Below, in pieces: positions 44,704 to 54,895 of a DNA stretch of 64,000 bases. Below the pieces are notes generated by a model that was not told where the DNA came from, searched no databases, and was given only the letters and a program-made list of their open reading frames with translations. The translations under genes and the position numbers were made by a program. Every line of letters begins with the position of its first letter. Within the stretch, counting starts at the first letter, position 1. Source of the DNA: Biscogniauxia marginata (lineage: Eukaryota > Ascomycota > Sordariomycetes > Xylariales > Xylariaceae); the NCBI GenBank assembly GCA_022695795.1, contig MU404086.1, forward strand, positions 124,001-188,000, read 5' to 3'.

Positions 44704-45489
44704 GGTAGCTATATCCTGCTGTGCAATTTTGGGTGGCAGCAGAAAAGGAAGATGTGATGGTCAATGAAGAGAGAAGTGTGCTGAGTAGGTAGAAATTGCG
44801 AGGTACACAAGGATGTTTGCGAAGGAAGGCTACCGGGAGAAGTCGAGTTGAGAGAGCTTCAATTCATGTCCATACAGGTACGTCAAATTGCGGAAGCTTA
44901 GGTCTTGGCAAGCCCCGAGGGGGTTAGATATTACCACATCAGCACTAGCATTGAGCTAGGTATGTAAAGTCAGCCACGCTAGCTATTTTGGTAGTATGAC
45001 GATCAGCAAGTGAGCGTACAAAAGTCATCCCATCTACAACACTTTTGGTATAATTTAACCTAGATCCATGTAGGAGGTAGGTAAGTTCCAGCACTACACA
45101 CGCGTTTTATACGGGTTTTGTCTACTTAACTGTCCCATTGAACCCTATCTACCTACCTACCTAGGATGTAGCTACCTGTTTAAACCCATGTGGTATTTGC
45201 TAAGCACCTGAGCTGAGTATGATACACACTAGGATAACTCACAGGTAATGCGTACAGAGGTTTTCAGTAGGTACAATACCATTACGCGGCATTTTGGCAG
45301 CCCAAGTCGTCTAATAAATGAAGTATGGTCTCGGTTCCTTGGTCATATGGACACACACTATTTGCCGTGTCTCCAAGACCTAAAACGCCAAACGAAGCGA
45401 TGTCCCTTGCAATGCAATCAGTAGAAGACCGAAAGTACTAAACTACAACCCCTTAGGCCTCCACACAAACTACCTATTCTCACCTGCCA
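44704..45489. other. intergenic, promoter of CUS2 and 3' flank of SEC66
   Basis: About 790 bases without coding signs. Dense CTACCTACCTACCTAGG-type words lie around 45070-45180. Confidence 0.5.
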
Positions 45490-46320
45490 TTATTTCTTAC
45501 CCCCCTTCTTCTTCTTGGAGCCGCCGGGCGCGGACGCCGGAGTACCCGAGTCGACTAATACACCGTCGTCGTCGCTAGCGCCCTTGACCGAGCCCTTGGT
45601 TGATTCCTCGTCTAGTTCCTTCATGAAGTCCTTCTGAATCGCTTCCCGTCGCTTCTCCCACCACTGCTTCTCGGACTCTGTCCGCGCCTCAATCTCCTCG
45701 AGCCGGCTGCGTAGGGCCGAGTTGGCAGCAATCTCATTCGCCGATTGGAAGATGGTCTGGCCCCAACCAGGTGCGAGGGCATTAGCCTGCACTCGAATTA
45801 GCAACGCAGCTCCAAGTCTGGTTTGTTCCCCTTCGCGAAACCCACCTCGCTGACTACATCACGTAGCTCCTCCTCAATCTCCTTCTCTGCCCGTAGGAAT
45901 CTCTGGTTCAAATCATCGCCGACACTGCCCCTTTGTAGTAATGTATTAAGCGCTTGCTTCGATGTTCGGATCTGGATGATGCGGCGGATGTCTTCGACGG
46001 CTCTCCGTAGTAACGCGGCCCTGATGACACTATCCGGGACTTTAGGCGCTTTTTCCAGGCCGGCTTCGGGTTCCAAGTGAAGGAGTGACAGATAGATGTT
46101 TCGCTGGAGATGCGGCGGGAACCATGGCTCCAAGTTGGCACTCTGCGCTGCAAGTTCGTCAGTCCCATCACCCGGCGTAAATAGTTTTTGGCCCCTGGCC
46201 AGAAGGGTACCTACAAGCTTTCCGCTTTCTATAGATGGTAGAGAAGGTAAAGAGAGAGCCTCCGAGGGTTGTGATATATGCAAACGGGAGCGCAAGGCTC
46301 ATCCAGTCTATATCGAACAT
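45490..46320 (-). CDS. sec66: Sec66/Sec71-type subunit of the post-translational translocon (Sec63 complex)
   Basis: Three minus-strand exons, 46320-46215, 46147-45846 and 45786-45490, give 234 aa with matching phases. Exon 1 supplies a membrane anchor (MFDIDWMSLALPFAYITTLG, GSLFTFSTIYRKRKA) with the cytosolic basic flank. Exon 2 carries SANLEPWFPPHLQRNIYLSL, RRAVEDIRRIIQIR and LQRGSVGDDLNQRF. The second splice removes 59 bases (GTGGGT donor, GCTAAT branch) and joins VVSE to ANALAPGWGQTIFQSANE, restoring the conserved family sequence. The tail is Lys/Gly-rich (GGSKKKKGGKK). The protein sits in the ER membrane with Sec62, Sec63 and Sec72 and helps import fully made precursors. The gene is divergent from RCL1. 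Confidence 0.9.
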
Positions 46321-46753
46321 TTTGCGAACCAATCTAGTGTAGAGGGGTAGAGAAAGGAAAGCAGGTGATGGAGGAGATAGAAGCGAGAGACTGTCCTGTC
46401 CAACAAAAGATACCTGTTATTGGCATGTGCCGTATTTTTGGAAACTCGGATCTTGACACTTTTCAAAAGTCCACGAGCTCAGACGCTAAAGCCACATCTG
46501 CCACACTGGCACCGATGTAGGTACGTAGGTACCTGCCCTTACCCCTGTCCGAGGCCATGCGCAGGTCCACTAGGCCCCATATTTTTGACATCCCGTCATC
46601 TTGAGCTAGCGGAATTAGCATTTATCCGAATTCGATTCACCGCCTTAATTTTTCAGCAGCCTACAGCGGCAGAATTTCTTCAATCTACCGTACATTTGCG
46701 ACAGCGCGCCATAGAAGAAGCCTTGATGTGAATATAGCCGTCTAGGAGCAACC
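46321..46753. other. divergent promoter between SEC66 and RCL1
   Basis: This stretch of 433 bases between start codons serves both genes. It contains GTAGGTACGTAGGTACC near 46514. No specific regulatory site is recognised. Confidence 0.5.
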
Positions 46754-47974
46754 ATGTCGGCCCCCAGACCCGAATTTCTCAGATTCACCGGCCACCGGTC
46801 CTTCACGCAACGTCTAGTCCTAGCAACTCTGACCGGCCGGCCGATACACATATCCAAGATCCGTCCCAACTCCCCCACCAATCCTGGTCTCGCCCCTCAC
46901 GAGGTCTCCTTCCTTCGTCTCCTCGAGGCCGTCACCAATGGCAGCTCCATGCAAATTTCCTACACAGGTACGACAATAGCGTACCAGCCGGGCCTGATCA
47001 CCGGCGCCGTGCCAGGTTTCACCTCGTCCGACAGCGACATCATCGAACACTCTATCCCCGCGAACTGTACGCGAGGCATCAGCTACTTCCTTCTCCCCCT
47101 CTGCATATTAGCGCCGTTTGCCAAGGCGCATATGAATGTCCGCTTCTCAGGGCCGGGCGTCATCACCTCCGCCACCGAAACGGGCGACCTTTCCGTCGAC
47201 TCCTTCCGCACGGCGATCCTACCTCTATATAACCTATTCGGAATCCCCGCCGTGCGCATCGAGCTCAAGGTCCTCCAACGATCGTGCAGTGGGCCAAAGG
47301 GCAGCGGCGGCGCTGGTATCGTCGAGCTCAGATTCGCGAGCCAAGTGCGGCTGCCGAAGACACTACACCTTAATAGAAGCCCCGGCAGGATAAAACGAAT
47401 ACGAGGTGTTGCCTACGCAACCGGTGTATCGGCATCCAATAATGCGCGCATGATACATTCGGCCCGCGAGGTGCTTAATACATTTGTTTCCGACATCCAC
47501 ATTGCAGCGCAATACGACCAGGCTCCTTTAGTTGCTGATACTGGAGAGAAGGCTGGGAGTAAGAGACGGATGGGCATCGGCTTTGGACTGAGCCTAGTCG
47601 CCGAGTCCAGCGCTGCGGGTGTTTTATATTCGGCAGACGTAGTAGTACCGTCAAAAGGAGGAGTAGTGCCGGAAGATATTGGAAAGAGATGCGCATACCA
47701 ATTGCTGGAGTCAATAAGTCTAGGAGGCTGCGTCAGCAGGGCGGCAACGAGTACTATCTTGACCTTGATGGCCCTAGGCTCGGAGGACATAGGGCGTGTA
47801 CGACTCGGGAGAGACATAATTGGTACAGAAGATGTTATAGAACTTGCACGGGATCTAAAGAAGTTTGGTGCGAGCAGTTGGGGCCTAAGAGACGTTGAGG
47901 ACGACGATTCAACCGACCTTATAGTTGCGGTAAGGGGGACTGGTGTGGGTAATGTAGGCAAGAAGGTCGCGTAA
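46754..47974 (+). CDS. rcl1: Rcl1, RNA 3'-phosphate cyclase-like rRNA processing factor
   Basis: Intronless, 406 aa. Diagnostic segments are FTGHRSFTQRLVLATLTGRP at the start, NSPTNPGLAPHEVSFLRLLE, GSSMQISYTGTTIAYQPGLI, RGISYFLLPLCILAPFAKA and GVAYATGVSASNNARMIHSA. All belong to the Rcl1 branch, which keeps the RtcA fold but lost cyclase activity in the family. With Bms1 it acts in the SSU processome for 18S maturation in the nucleolus, the same complex as UTP18 in this window. Length exceeds yeast Rcl1 (367) mainly by loops in the second half. It converges on the DUF1746 gene with only 50 bases between stop codons. Confidence 0.93.
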   Translation: MSAPRPEFLRFTGHRSFTQRLVLATLTGRPIHISKIRPNSPTNPGLAPHEVSFLRLLEAVTNGSSMQISYTGTTIAYQPGLITGAVPGFTSSDSDIIEHSIPANCTRGISYFLLPLCILAPFAKAHMNVRFSGPGVITSATETGDLSVDSFRTAILPLYNLFGIPAVRIELKVLQRSCSGPKGSGGAGIVELRFASQVRLPKTLHLNRSPGRIKRIRGVAYATGVSASNNARMIHSAREVLNTFVSDIHIAAQYDQAPLVADTGEKAGSKRRMGIGFGLSLVAESSAAGVLYSADVVVPSKGGVVPEDIGKRCAYQLLESISLGGCVSRAATSTILTLMALGSEDIGRVRLGRDIIGTEDVIELARDLKKFGASSWGLRDVEDDDSTDLIVAVRGTGVGNVGKKVA

Positions 47975-48024
47975 TGAAGATGATATCCTTGATATTTGTA
48001 TAATGACACCTCACGAATACTACA

Positions 48025-49133
48025 TCATATTTGCCTTTGTTGTGCCGCAGCTAGTCGTGCCCTTCTCTGGGCCGCCAGCGCTGCCCGTGTCGCATTATAT
48101 CCGACATTTTGTATAGCATAGGCCGCTGCACCTTCAGGAGTGTCTCTACTATGCCACGCTGTCTGAAGCGACTGTCGAACATTGAAGGTCGACAGGACAG
48201 CATTTCCTGACCTCAAGACATCGGTAAGGCCCTCAAACTCGTTGCTTCTCGTTGTTGCTTGTCGAAGCAGTCTAGTTCCCTCTCCCACCTCGCGCTGGCC
48301 ATCGTCACCATCCACATTTCGTAGTGACCGCATTTCAATATCACTAGACTCGTCCACCATGGGCACATCACGCAGAACCCCGCGTTCTTCCGCATCATGA
48401 TCCTGGCTGGTAGGGGGCACCTCAGCCGCCGCCGCCGCATCCGCAGAGCCGATATTACGCCGAGACAGCTTCACCACCTTTCGGATCCTCTCCTTCTCCA
48501 TGTTCACCGTGATCATGAAGCATTGTAGCGCCAAGACCAGAAGGTCCAGGAGCAGGAGGGTCAGCTTGGACGACGGCGCCTTCTGGCCCACAAAGTCGAT
48601 GAGGATGCCGCCGTGGAGGTAGCCTCGGGAAGCTTCGCCGGCCTGGGGCAGCGATGTAACCAGGTGCAGGAACATGCACAGGACATTCGGGCCCAGGATC
48701 GCGGAGACGTGGTAGTTGGGTATGATGAGGACAGTGTCCTCGGCCTTGGGGCTTACGAACAGCGCCTGCGCCACCCAGCGTATTATCAATCGGAAGAAGG
48801 AACAGCTAGACAGAGATATTCAATCAGCATTTGTTCGTGCGGGCGACCTCGAGAGATGGAGAGAGAGCAAGAGACATACTCCATGTAGTATAGTACGCAC
48901 AGCTCGGCATGCACCATCGTATCCAAGTTGAGGGTCAGGTACGACAGGAATTGCAGCTTCTTGGCCAGGCCCTCCTTCGCCTTCTGTGTGAGGGACGGGT
49001 CCTGCGGCTGGCGGGCGGCGGCGCCGTCCTGCTGTTGCTGCTGGGGTTCGTCGTCGGCGTCATCATCCTCGCGGTGGTGGTGGGAAGAAAGGGGAGGGTC
49101 CGCCGGCGAGGTCGGGGAGGAAGCATTGTTCAT
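48025..49133 (-). CDS. DUF1746 membrane protein, possibly Dsc E3 ligase subunit 4
   Basis: Two minus-strand exons, 49133-48880 and 48805-48025, with a 74-base intron (phase 2) give 344 aa. Residues 1-50 are disordered, His/Asp/Gln-rich. Then follow KLQFLSYLTLNLDTMVHAEL and, across the splice, LYYMDCSFFRLIIRWVAQAL, which is the DUF1746 core with at least two hydrophobic segments. More hydrophobic helices follow (VSAILGPNVLCMFLHLVTSL and LTLLLLDLLVLALQCFMITV). The C-terminal 150 residues are soluble and charged with many Arg/Ala. In fission yeast a DUF1746 protein is subunit 4 of the Golgi Dsc ubiquitin ligase that activates the SREBP homologue; I infer the same class here without proof. Confidence 0.78.
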
Positions 49134-50198
49134 AGCTCCACCTCATTCGACGTGAGTAGCCACCGGGTTCTGCAGCGTGTACTCTCACATGCTGCGGAGG
49201 GTCTGAGACCGTTAGAGACGCTGAGCACTGAAAACACGCCTCTTTAGTGATCCGACGAGGGCGCTTGGGAGTCTGGCGGGAGCGTTAGGGGGGTTAGATA
49301 AACCGGGAGAGTTGGGAGATTTCGGCGACAGCGCGTTGGTGCTTCGCCTGAGGCTGTACAAAGATAGGGAAAAGCTCGGACCATATATACGTAACTCTAC
49401 TAACCCCTGTCGCTGGTCCAGGCCCACTTTGAAGACATGTATCCATTTCCAATTTAGGATGTATCGCGGTACGTACCTACCTTATAAGTAAGTACCTAAG
49501 GTAGTAGTAGTAGAGATACTACCTAAATAGTCTAACTTCGTGGTATACGCGTGTATACTTAAATAATATATACCTAAATACCTAATCAACTTAGTTAATT
49601 TAAAAGATGATGATTATGACAACAATAAATAGATACACAGTACTGTACTAAGCTCCTTGCAGTTCCAAATCCCATGACTAATAACTGTCAATAGCAGCAG
49701 ACTGCCATACTCCAAGGCATCAAGGACATATAGGTAGGGTAGTAGACATGTCTTATAAGTTTACTATATCCACAGTGGCGAGAGTGAGAGGTTCTGGTCC
49801 AGCGAGTTTAGGGGTTATAGTTGTGTCTAGATAAGAAACCGATACTTCACTTGGAATTTCCTAATCTACACGCAGTATAGGGAGTCTATTAATGCATGTA
49901 CCATGCAAGATATCTCGCACCTATGTATCACTCTATGTAAACTTCGATTTCTCAAGGTGATTATCCTTTAGGGGCGTACAACATAAATAAAATACTGATA
50001 TTTTAAGCTCAGAATAGATGCCAGTGATACATGGGTAGGTATCCTATATTAATATGGTGCTACTCGAAAGACGGATTTACCCTCAAGAAAGAAACTGACT
50101 AACAATAGAATTTGCCTTGATTGCTTTAATAGGCTAGGACACCCGAAGAACATTGATCCAGATGCGTACCTAGTCCATATATATGTGCGTATGTTTAT
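49134..50198. other. intergenic, nothing recognised
   Basis: About 1.07 kb. The region is AT-rich from 49540, with TACCTACCTTA-type words around 49470-49580. No coding frame or RNA gene is supported. Confidence 0.5.
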
Positions 50199-51647
50199 TT
50201 AGCTACCTTCAATCCACAGATGCCGGGAAATTTCACCAATGCTTATTCGCTCGGCTGGGTCATATCTCAACATCTTCCGCAGAAGGTCCGCAAGGTCTAA
50301 AGCCTCACGTCGATGATCCCGATACTTGCTATATCCTGATTGCTCATTGGAGGATGGCTTATTAGAATTTGTGTTTGCACGAGCTTGAAGATTCCTCCCT
50401 AATATGGCCTCAAAGATATCCGGATATCCACTCCCATCCACTTCCTCTTTCCTTCGTTTTTCGAATTCCTCAGGGGTCATCGCCCGCAGTTCCATCTGTA
50501 GGTTGGATCCTATATTTGAAGGTGTGTCTACCTTTGCAGTCTGCTTTCCAGATTCATCTTCGTGTCCGTGCCATCTTCTTCGTCCTGTCCGTAGCACGTC
50601 ATCCAACGCACTTCGGTAGGGCTCTGGAAATAGACCTTGGAAGAGTTCCATCGTTCTAACGATAAAGTACAATCCGTGACGGGTTGTAAAAAGATGTACT
50701 CCATCCACCCGAATGCCAAATATAGTACACGCAAATGACCAGATATCACTGGGTAGCCCCGGCTTAGGAGTTATCGGGGTTGGGAATAGAACTTCGGGCG
50801 CGGCGTAGTACTCCCGAATACCTATTCCATCTTGGGGGCCTTTCGACGAAATATGCGCCCCCGAAGTCAATGACCACAATCGACTTTGTTGGTAGCTCGT
50901 CATTTCATCTCGGAAATGCTGGCGACAGGCAGTATTCTGGAGCCCGAGGTCCAGGAGCTTAACCCGATACAGTTCCGACATCGTCGCAATAAGGCTCTCC
51001 TAGAGAGTCTATAACCTGGGTCTCGTCCAGCTCGTCAATGCCTTCCAATTTTATCAGGACATTACTTAGTTTCAAGTCACCATGACAAATCCCATGGCGG
51101 TGGAGAAATTGAACTGCTTGGACAAGCTGGCGACATATATCGCCTGCGCTTATCCCTTGAAGCTCACAGCGCCTCCTACCAAAAAGCCCGATATCGCAGC
51201 CAAATACTGGCATTACAAAACAAAGGTCGTCCGTTAGGCCCATCAATCCAGAACTGATCTAAAGGCACGGAAATATGGTTTCCCTCTAACCCTAACGAAG
51301 CGTGATTCGGAGGTAGTCGTATATCTTCTCTTCGACGCCCTCTAAGGAACCTCGAGCGCTCAGGATTTTGATGGCTCTCCATTTCATCAAGATGATGTCT
51401 CGACAGAGCCAAGTAAGTCCAAAGCCGCCGAAACCAAGTTTCTGCATAACCTCATATCGCCCACCGAGAACATCTCCGAGCCAACTGTCTCTTTGTGGTC
51501 CTCCGGGTGGATTGGGGGGATAGCATGTTCGGCGTCGATGCATGTAGCTTCAAAGCGTGGAGACTCACAGCTCTTGACCCGAGAGCTCGAAAACTCAGGT
51601 GGGTATTCCTGGATGGATTTAGGGCTGGTATTCAGGACGTCGGACAT
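50199..51647 (-). pseudogene. frameshifted SRPK-like protein kinase pseudogene
   Basis: Read on the minus strand from the ATG at 51647, pieces of one kinase appear in different frames. In order they are: a leader; YPPNPPGG and GRYEVMQKLGFGGFG with the ATP loop and WRAIKIL (Lys); GNHISVPLDQFWIDGPNG in another frame; LCFVMPVFGCDIGLF and HRHGICHGDLKLSNVLI in a third; TVSG then an in-frame TAA at 50961-50959 followed by APGPRAPEY; a shifted IVVIDFGGAYFVERPP (DFG); and finally REYYAAPEVLF, PSDIWSFACTIFGI and PAERISIGEISRHLWI intact to the stop. At least four shifts occur over spans too small for introns, so the gene cannot make a full kinase. HGD in place of HRD and the DGPNG spacing match the fungal SRPK-like group. 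The last 260 codons remain open, so decay may be recent or the assembly may contain indels. Confidence 0.78.
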
Positions 51648-52528
51648 CTTGCATCTTCCAGATGGGATACTAGACTAAAACGATTGTGATGAAGCCAGGC
51701 ACTGGGGGTTGAAAGATTGGGGAGATTATCAAATGGCAGACTGAATACAAAGTTTTGTGATGGTCGATGGGATCTAAAGGGGCATTAATAGGTGAAAGAA
51801 GGATCGGAGGGGAGTGTTTGCTCCCCTGAGTAGGGTCCTTGAGTAAGTGCTTAAAAGATACATGAACAAAAGTGTGCGACAATGAATGTCATATATCTCT
51901 GCCTATTATGGCGTACATCCATAGGTGCACTTTGCTTGTTTGCTTCCACAATTCAATTGACCTTTATCTTACAGTCCTCCCTGTTCCGTACTTCAATATA
52001 AGGTGTATATAACACCCTCCATGCAGTGTGCGCCTCTTTAGGTCATGCAGCTATTTACAGTAAACTTCAACAATGGTCAATAAAAAGGGAACACCAGCCC
52101 AAGAATACTATCTCGTGGCCATTGACTCGATGAATGCGATGATTATTTTGAGTGTTCTGTAAGTAAGCAACACGCTCTTCCGATCTATGGACTATATAGA
52201 TATTGCCACCCAGCATTAGCAACCCTCACAGCGAAGTTCTGAACACATACCTTCGTGGGATTTGTCTTTCGGCGAGGGCGTCGTAACCTTATGTATACAT
52301 TCAACGCCGGCTTGCTCACACGATCTACATTTCTGAAAAGGAGTCTCATCAGCCTTCACTAGCAGCGGTGTGATTGGACTAATGTGCCCCTTGTAATTCC
52401 AGCTGCAGACAGACGATGAATGGCTACAGGAGGAAGACCCGCGGGGATAACGGTCTCTCCATTCCACAGCGCATTCTCCGCAAAATAAAGACCGGCCAAG
52501 CAGTAAAGAAGTCTCATCTTTAGCAATT
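51648..52528. other. intergenic, contains adapter-like 15-mer
   Basis: About 880 bases. It holds a short plus frame starting MVNKKGTPAQEYYLVAID at 52073 that ends at a GTAAGT-like TAA, a 15-base match to a sequencing adapter at 52172-52186 (see findings), and a minus-strand Cys-rich open frame, about 52531 to 52216, without a good ATG (SLFCGECAVEW, FQKCRSCEQAGVECIHK). None of these is strong enough to call a gene. Confidence 0.45.
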
Positions 52529-53976
52529 ATGTCTTACTCCTTGACCCCTATTTCTCCTATTCCGAACTCGGTTATCATTATCGGAGCTGGCATTTTCGGC
52601 CTTTCTACCGCGTTGGCTATTGCACGCCGCCATCCGTCTACTCGAGTCACGGTCGTGGATCGATTGACGCCTCCAGTTGAAGATGGCACCAGTGTGGACA
52701 CGACAAGATGCATTCGCGCAGATTACGCAGATCCCATATATGCGCGTCTTGCTGCAGAAGCGCAGCGACAGATCGAGCAGGATCCGGAGCTCATGAAACA
52801 CTATTTCAAGCAGGGTATGTCCTTCATCTGCGACGGTAAACCTGGACGCTTTTATGACATCTGGAGGAAAGGACTTGAGAATGCGCAAAAGCTCCAGGCC
52901 CCTGAGACATTGGTAGAAATGAATTTCCGGGGTGAGGTATTCGCACGCATTCACGGGTGTAATTGTGAACCTGTACCTGAGATAGAGCTTGGGAGGGAGT
53001 CAAAATGGAACCAAGGCTACTGCAACCTAGAGGACGCTTTCATTGACGCACGAGAATGTGTCAAAGTATACTACGAGCGATGTCTTGCGCAGGAGTCCAT
53101 CTCCTTCAAATGCGGGGTTCCAGTCGACCACATCGAGCAAGAAGAAGGGGGGATCGTCAAGGGTGTGGTGCTTGAAGATAGCTCAAAGCTTGAAGCGACC
53201 GTAGTGCTTGTTGCAGCCGGCGGATGGTCCAATAAACTCGTCTACCTTCAAGGCCTCATGGACTCGACGGCAATTGAGGTTGCTTGGGTGAAATTGACCC
53301 CGGAGGAAATTCAGAACTGGAAAAACATGTCTATCACTACCAACCTCTCTACCGGTTTCAATATTTTCCCGCCTCATAACGGTGAGATCAAGATGCTACG
53401 TAGGTCAGCTGGGTACCGGAATACTGTGGCCGTCACCCATCCTGAGCATGCTGGAAAGACGATAAATATCTCATATCCAAGGACTACTATTACAAACCCT
53501 GGAGATGTCATCCCAGAGGAGGCAGAAGACGCGCTAAGAGATAACTTGAGAGAGCTCATGCCTTCTCTCGCAGACCGACCCTTTAGTCGGACGAAACTTT
53601 GTTGGTACGACGTTCCCTTTCTTCGATGCTCCGCTGAACTAGCCATCATTTCTCCAACATCTGACTTCCCTCAAATTGATATAGGCTTGCTCAAACCCCA
53701 TCTGCCGACTTTATCATTGCTCCGCATCCTCGAATCGGGGGTCTCCACATCGCGACAGGAGGCTCGGCTCATGCCTGGAAATTTTTGCCGATTATAGGAG
53801 ACCTCGTTCTTGACTCCATGCTAGGTCAACTCGAGCACGAACTCGCAGAGAAGTGGAAATGGGGGAAGAGTGGCAGCGACGGAGGCAATGCTCCAAGACT
53901 AGATGGTGACGCAAAGGAGCTTAAAGATGTCGTACGGACTCGAGAACGGTTGCTCCCACTATTAAGCTATTTTTAA
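52529..53976 (+). CDS. FAD-dependent amine oxidase (sarcosine / fructosyl-amino-acid oxidase-like)
   Basis: Two exons, 52529-53604 and 53685-53976, with an 80-base intron (GTACGA...ATATAG, phase 2) give 455 aa. The Rossmann dinucleotide motif is GAGIFG at residues 19-24 with VVDR ending the second strand. DTTRCIRADYADPIYARLA is the substrate-region block of the MSOX/FAOX group. VLVAAGGWSNKL and the C-terminal GGLHIATGGSAHAWKFLPII complete the fold. Cys358 in TKLCW lines up with the cysteine that binds FAD covalently in monomeric sarcosine oxidase (family knowledge). The intron cuts the Trp codon right after it, and without splicing the reading frame ends in nonsense at 53797. The enzyme probably oxidises an N-substituted amino acid or imino acid with H2O2 release; the substrate cannot be told. 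The C-terminus is not a peroxisomal SKL signal. Confidence 0.85.
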
Positions 53977-54895
53977 TTAATATTTTGATTGATCTTGATT
54001 AGTAGGTATAGTTGATTTATATAATCAGACCTATTCGTCCTACACCAAACTATCTAATAGTCTTATTAACATGTCCGCTCCTTATTCTAGCCTAACTAGT
54101 ATGATTCCTATCCGTTTAACTTGTATACCTGGAATTGAAGACTTGCTCGTCCGTAAATTCAAGGAAATCGACTTCATGCGCGTATTATACTTGGGTGCTT
54201 GTCATCGATGAAGGTTTGAGGTCCGATGATGTTACCAATTTCTAGGCGAATACTAGAAAACAGAAACATGGTTAGTTTACGCTTTTGATATATAATACAG
54301 CAAATGCCACCAACTTGCATTAACAATCATGTCCGGAAGATTACAGCACCGGGACGTACCGAGCAAAAAGCGGTACACAAGCAGAGAAGCTGGGCCCTTA
54401 CAAGCGGCATAGCATAACTCGACAATACCCCATTCAAGCCCTCTTGGTGTCGTCCGAATGTGACTGAGGCAACAACAGAAAGCATGAACACGCCAAATAG
54501 TTAAATTTCCCACTCTATCAGCTTGAAAATATACGGCATTACTAAAAACTTGGTCAAGCTTCGTGGGGAAGCGCCATTCGTAAGGAGTACCCGTACTCTC
54601 ATGCCTTATCAACAATGAGAACAGAGAACGGCGTCTTACTGCCAACGTGTAGGCTTTTATATTAAATAATGAATGTACTTTTAGAATATGTAAGGTCCGA
54701 TCTTAATAGAAATTGAGCGCCTATTGCCCTAGGGGACGTTGGACCCCCCTTGGCCTCTGCCAATAAACTTCACTTTGAAGACGTACTTGAAAGGCAGAAA
54801 CACAATGAAATAAGTGTCATGAGATATTCAGGATAACGTTTGAGTTGGTCATCTCTCATAATCATCACCCACTATTAGTGACGGATATATTGTTC
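53977..54895. other. intergenic, nothing firmly recognised
   Basis: About 920 bases between convergent genes. A minus-strand frame of about 120 codons (54645-54277) begins only with TTG and has repeated Cys/Trp; it resembles no family I know and may be chance or a relic. The start of the stretch is AT-rich. Confidence 0.45.

Noticed and set aside
52073..52165. Short frame MVNKKGTPAQEYYLVAID as a first exon
   Set aside because: A GT donor follows, but no second exon fits and the FAD oxidase has its own ATG; too little evidence.
54277..54645. 122-codon minus-strand ORF between the FAD oxidase and the transporter
   Set aside because: Starts with TTG, no ATG, no recognised motif; kept only as a remark in the intergenic entry.
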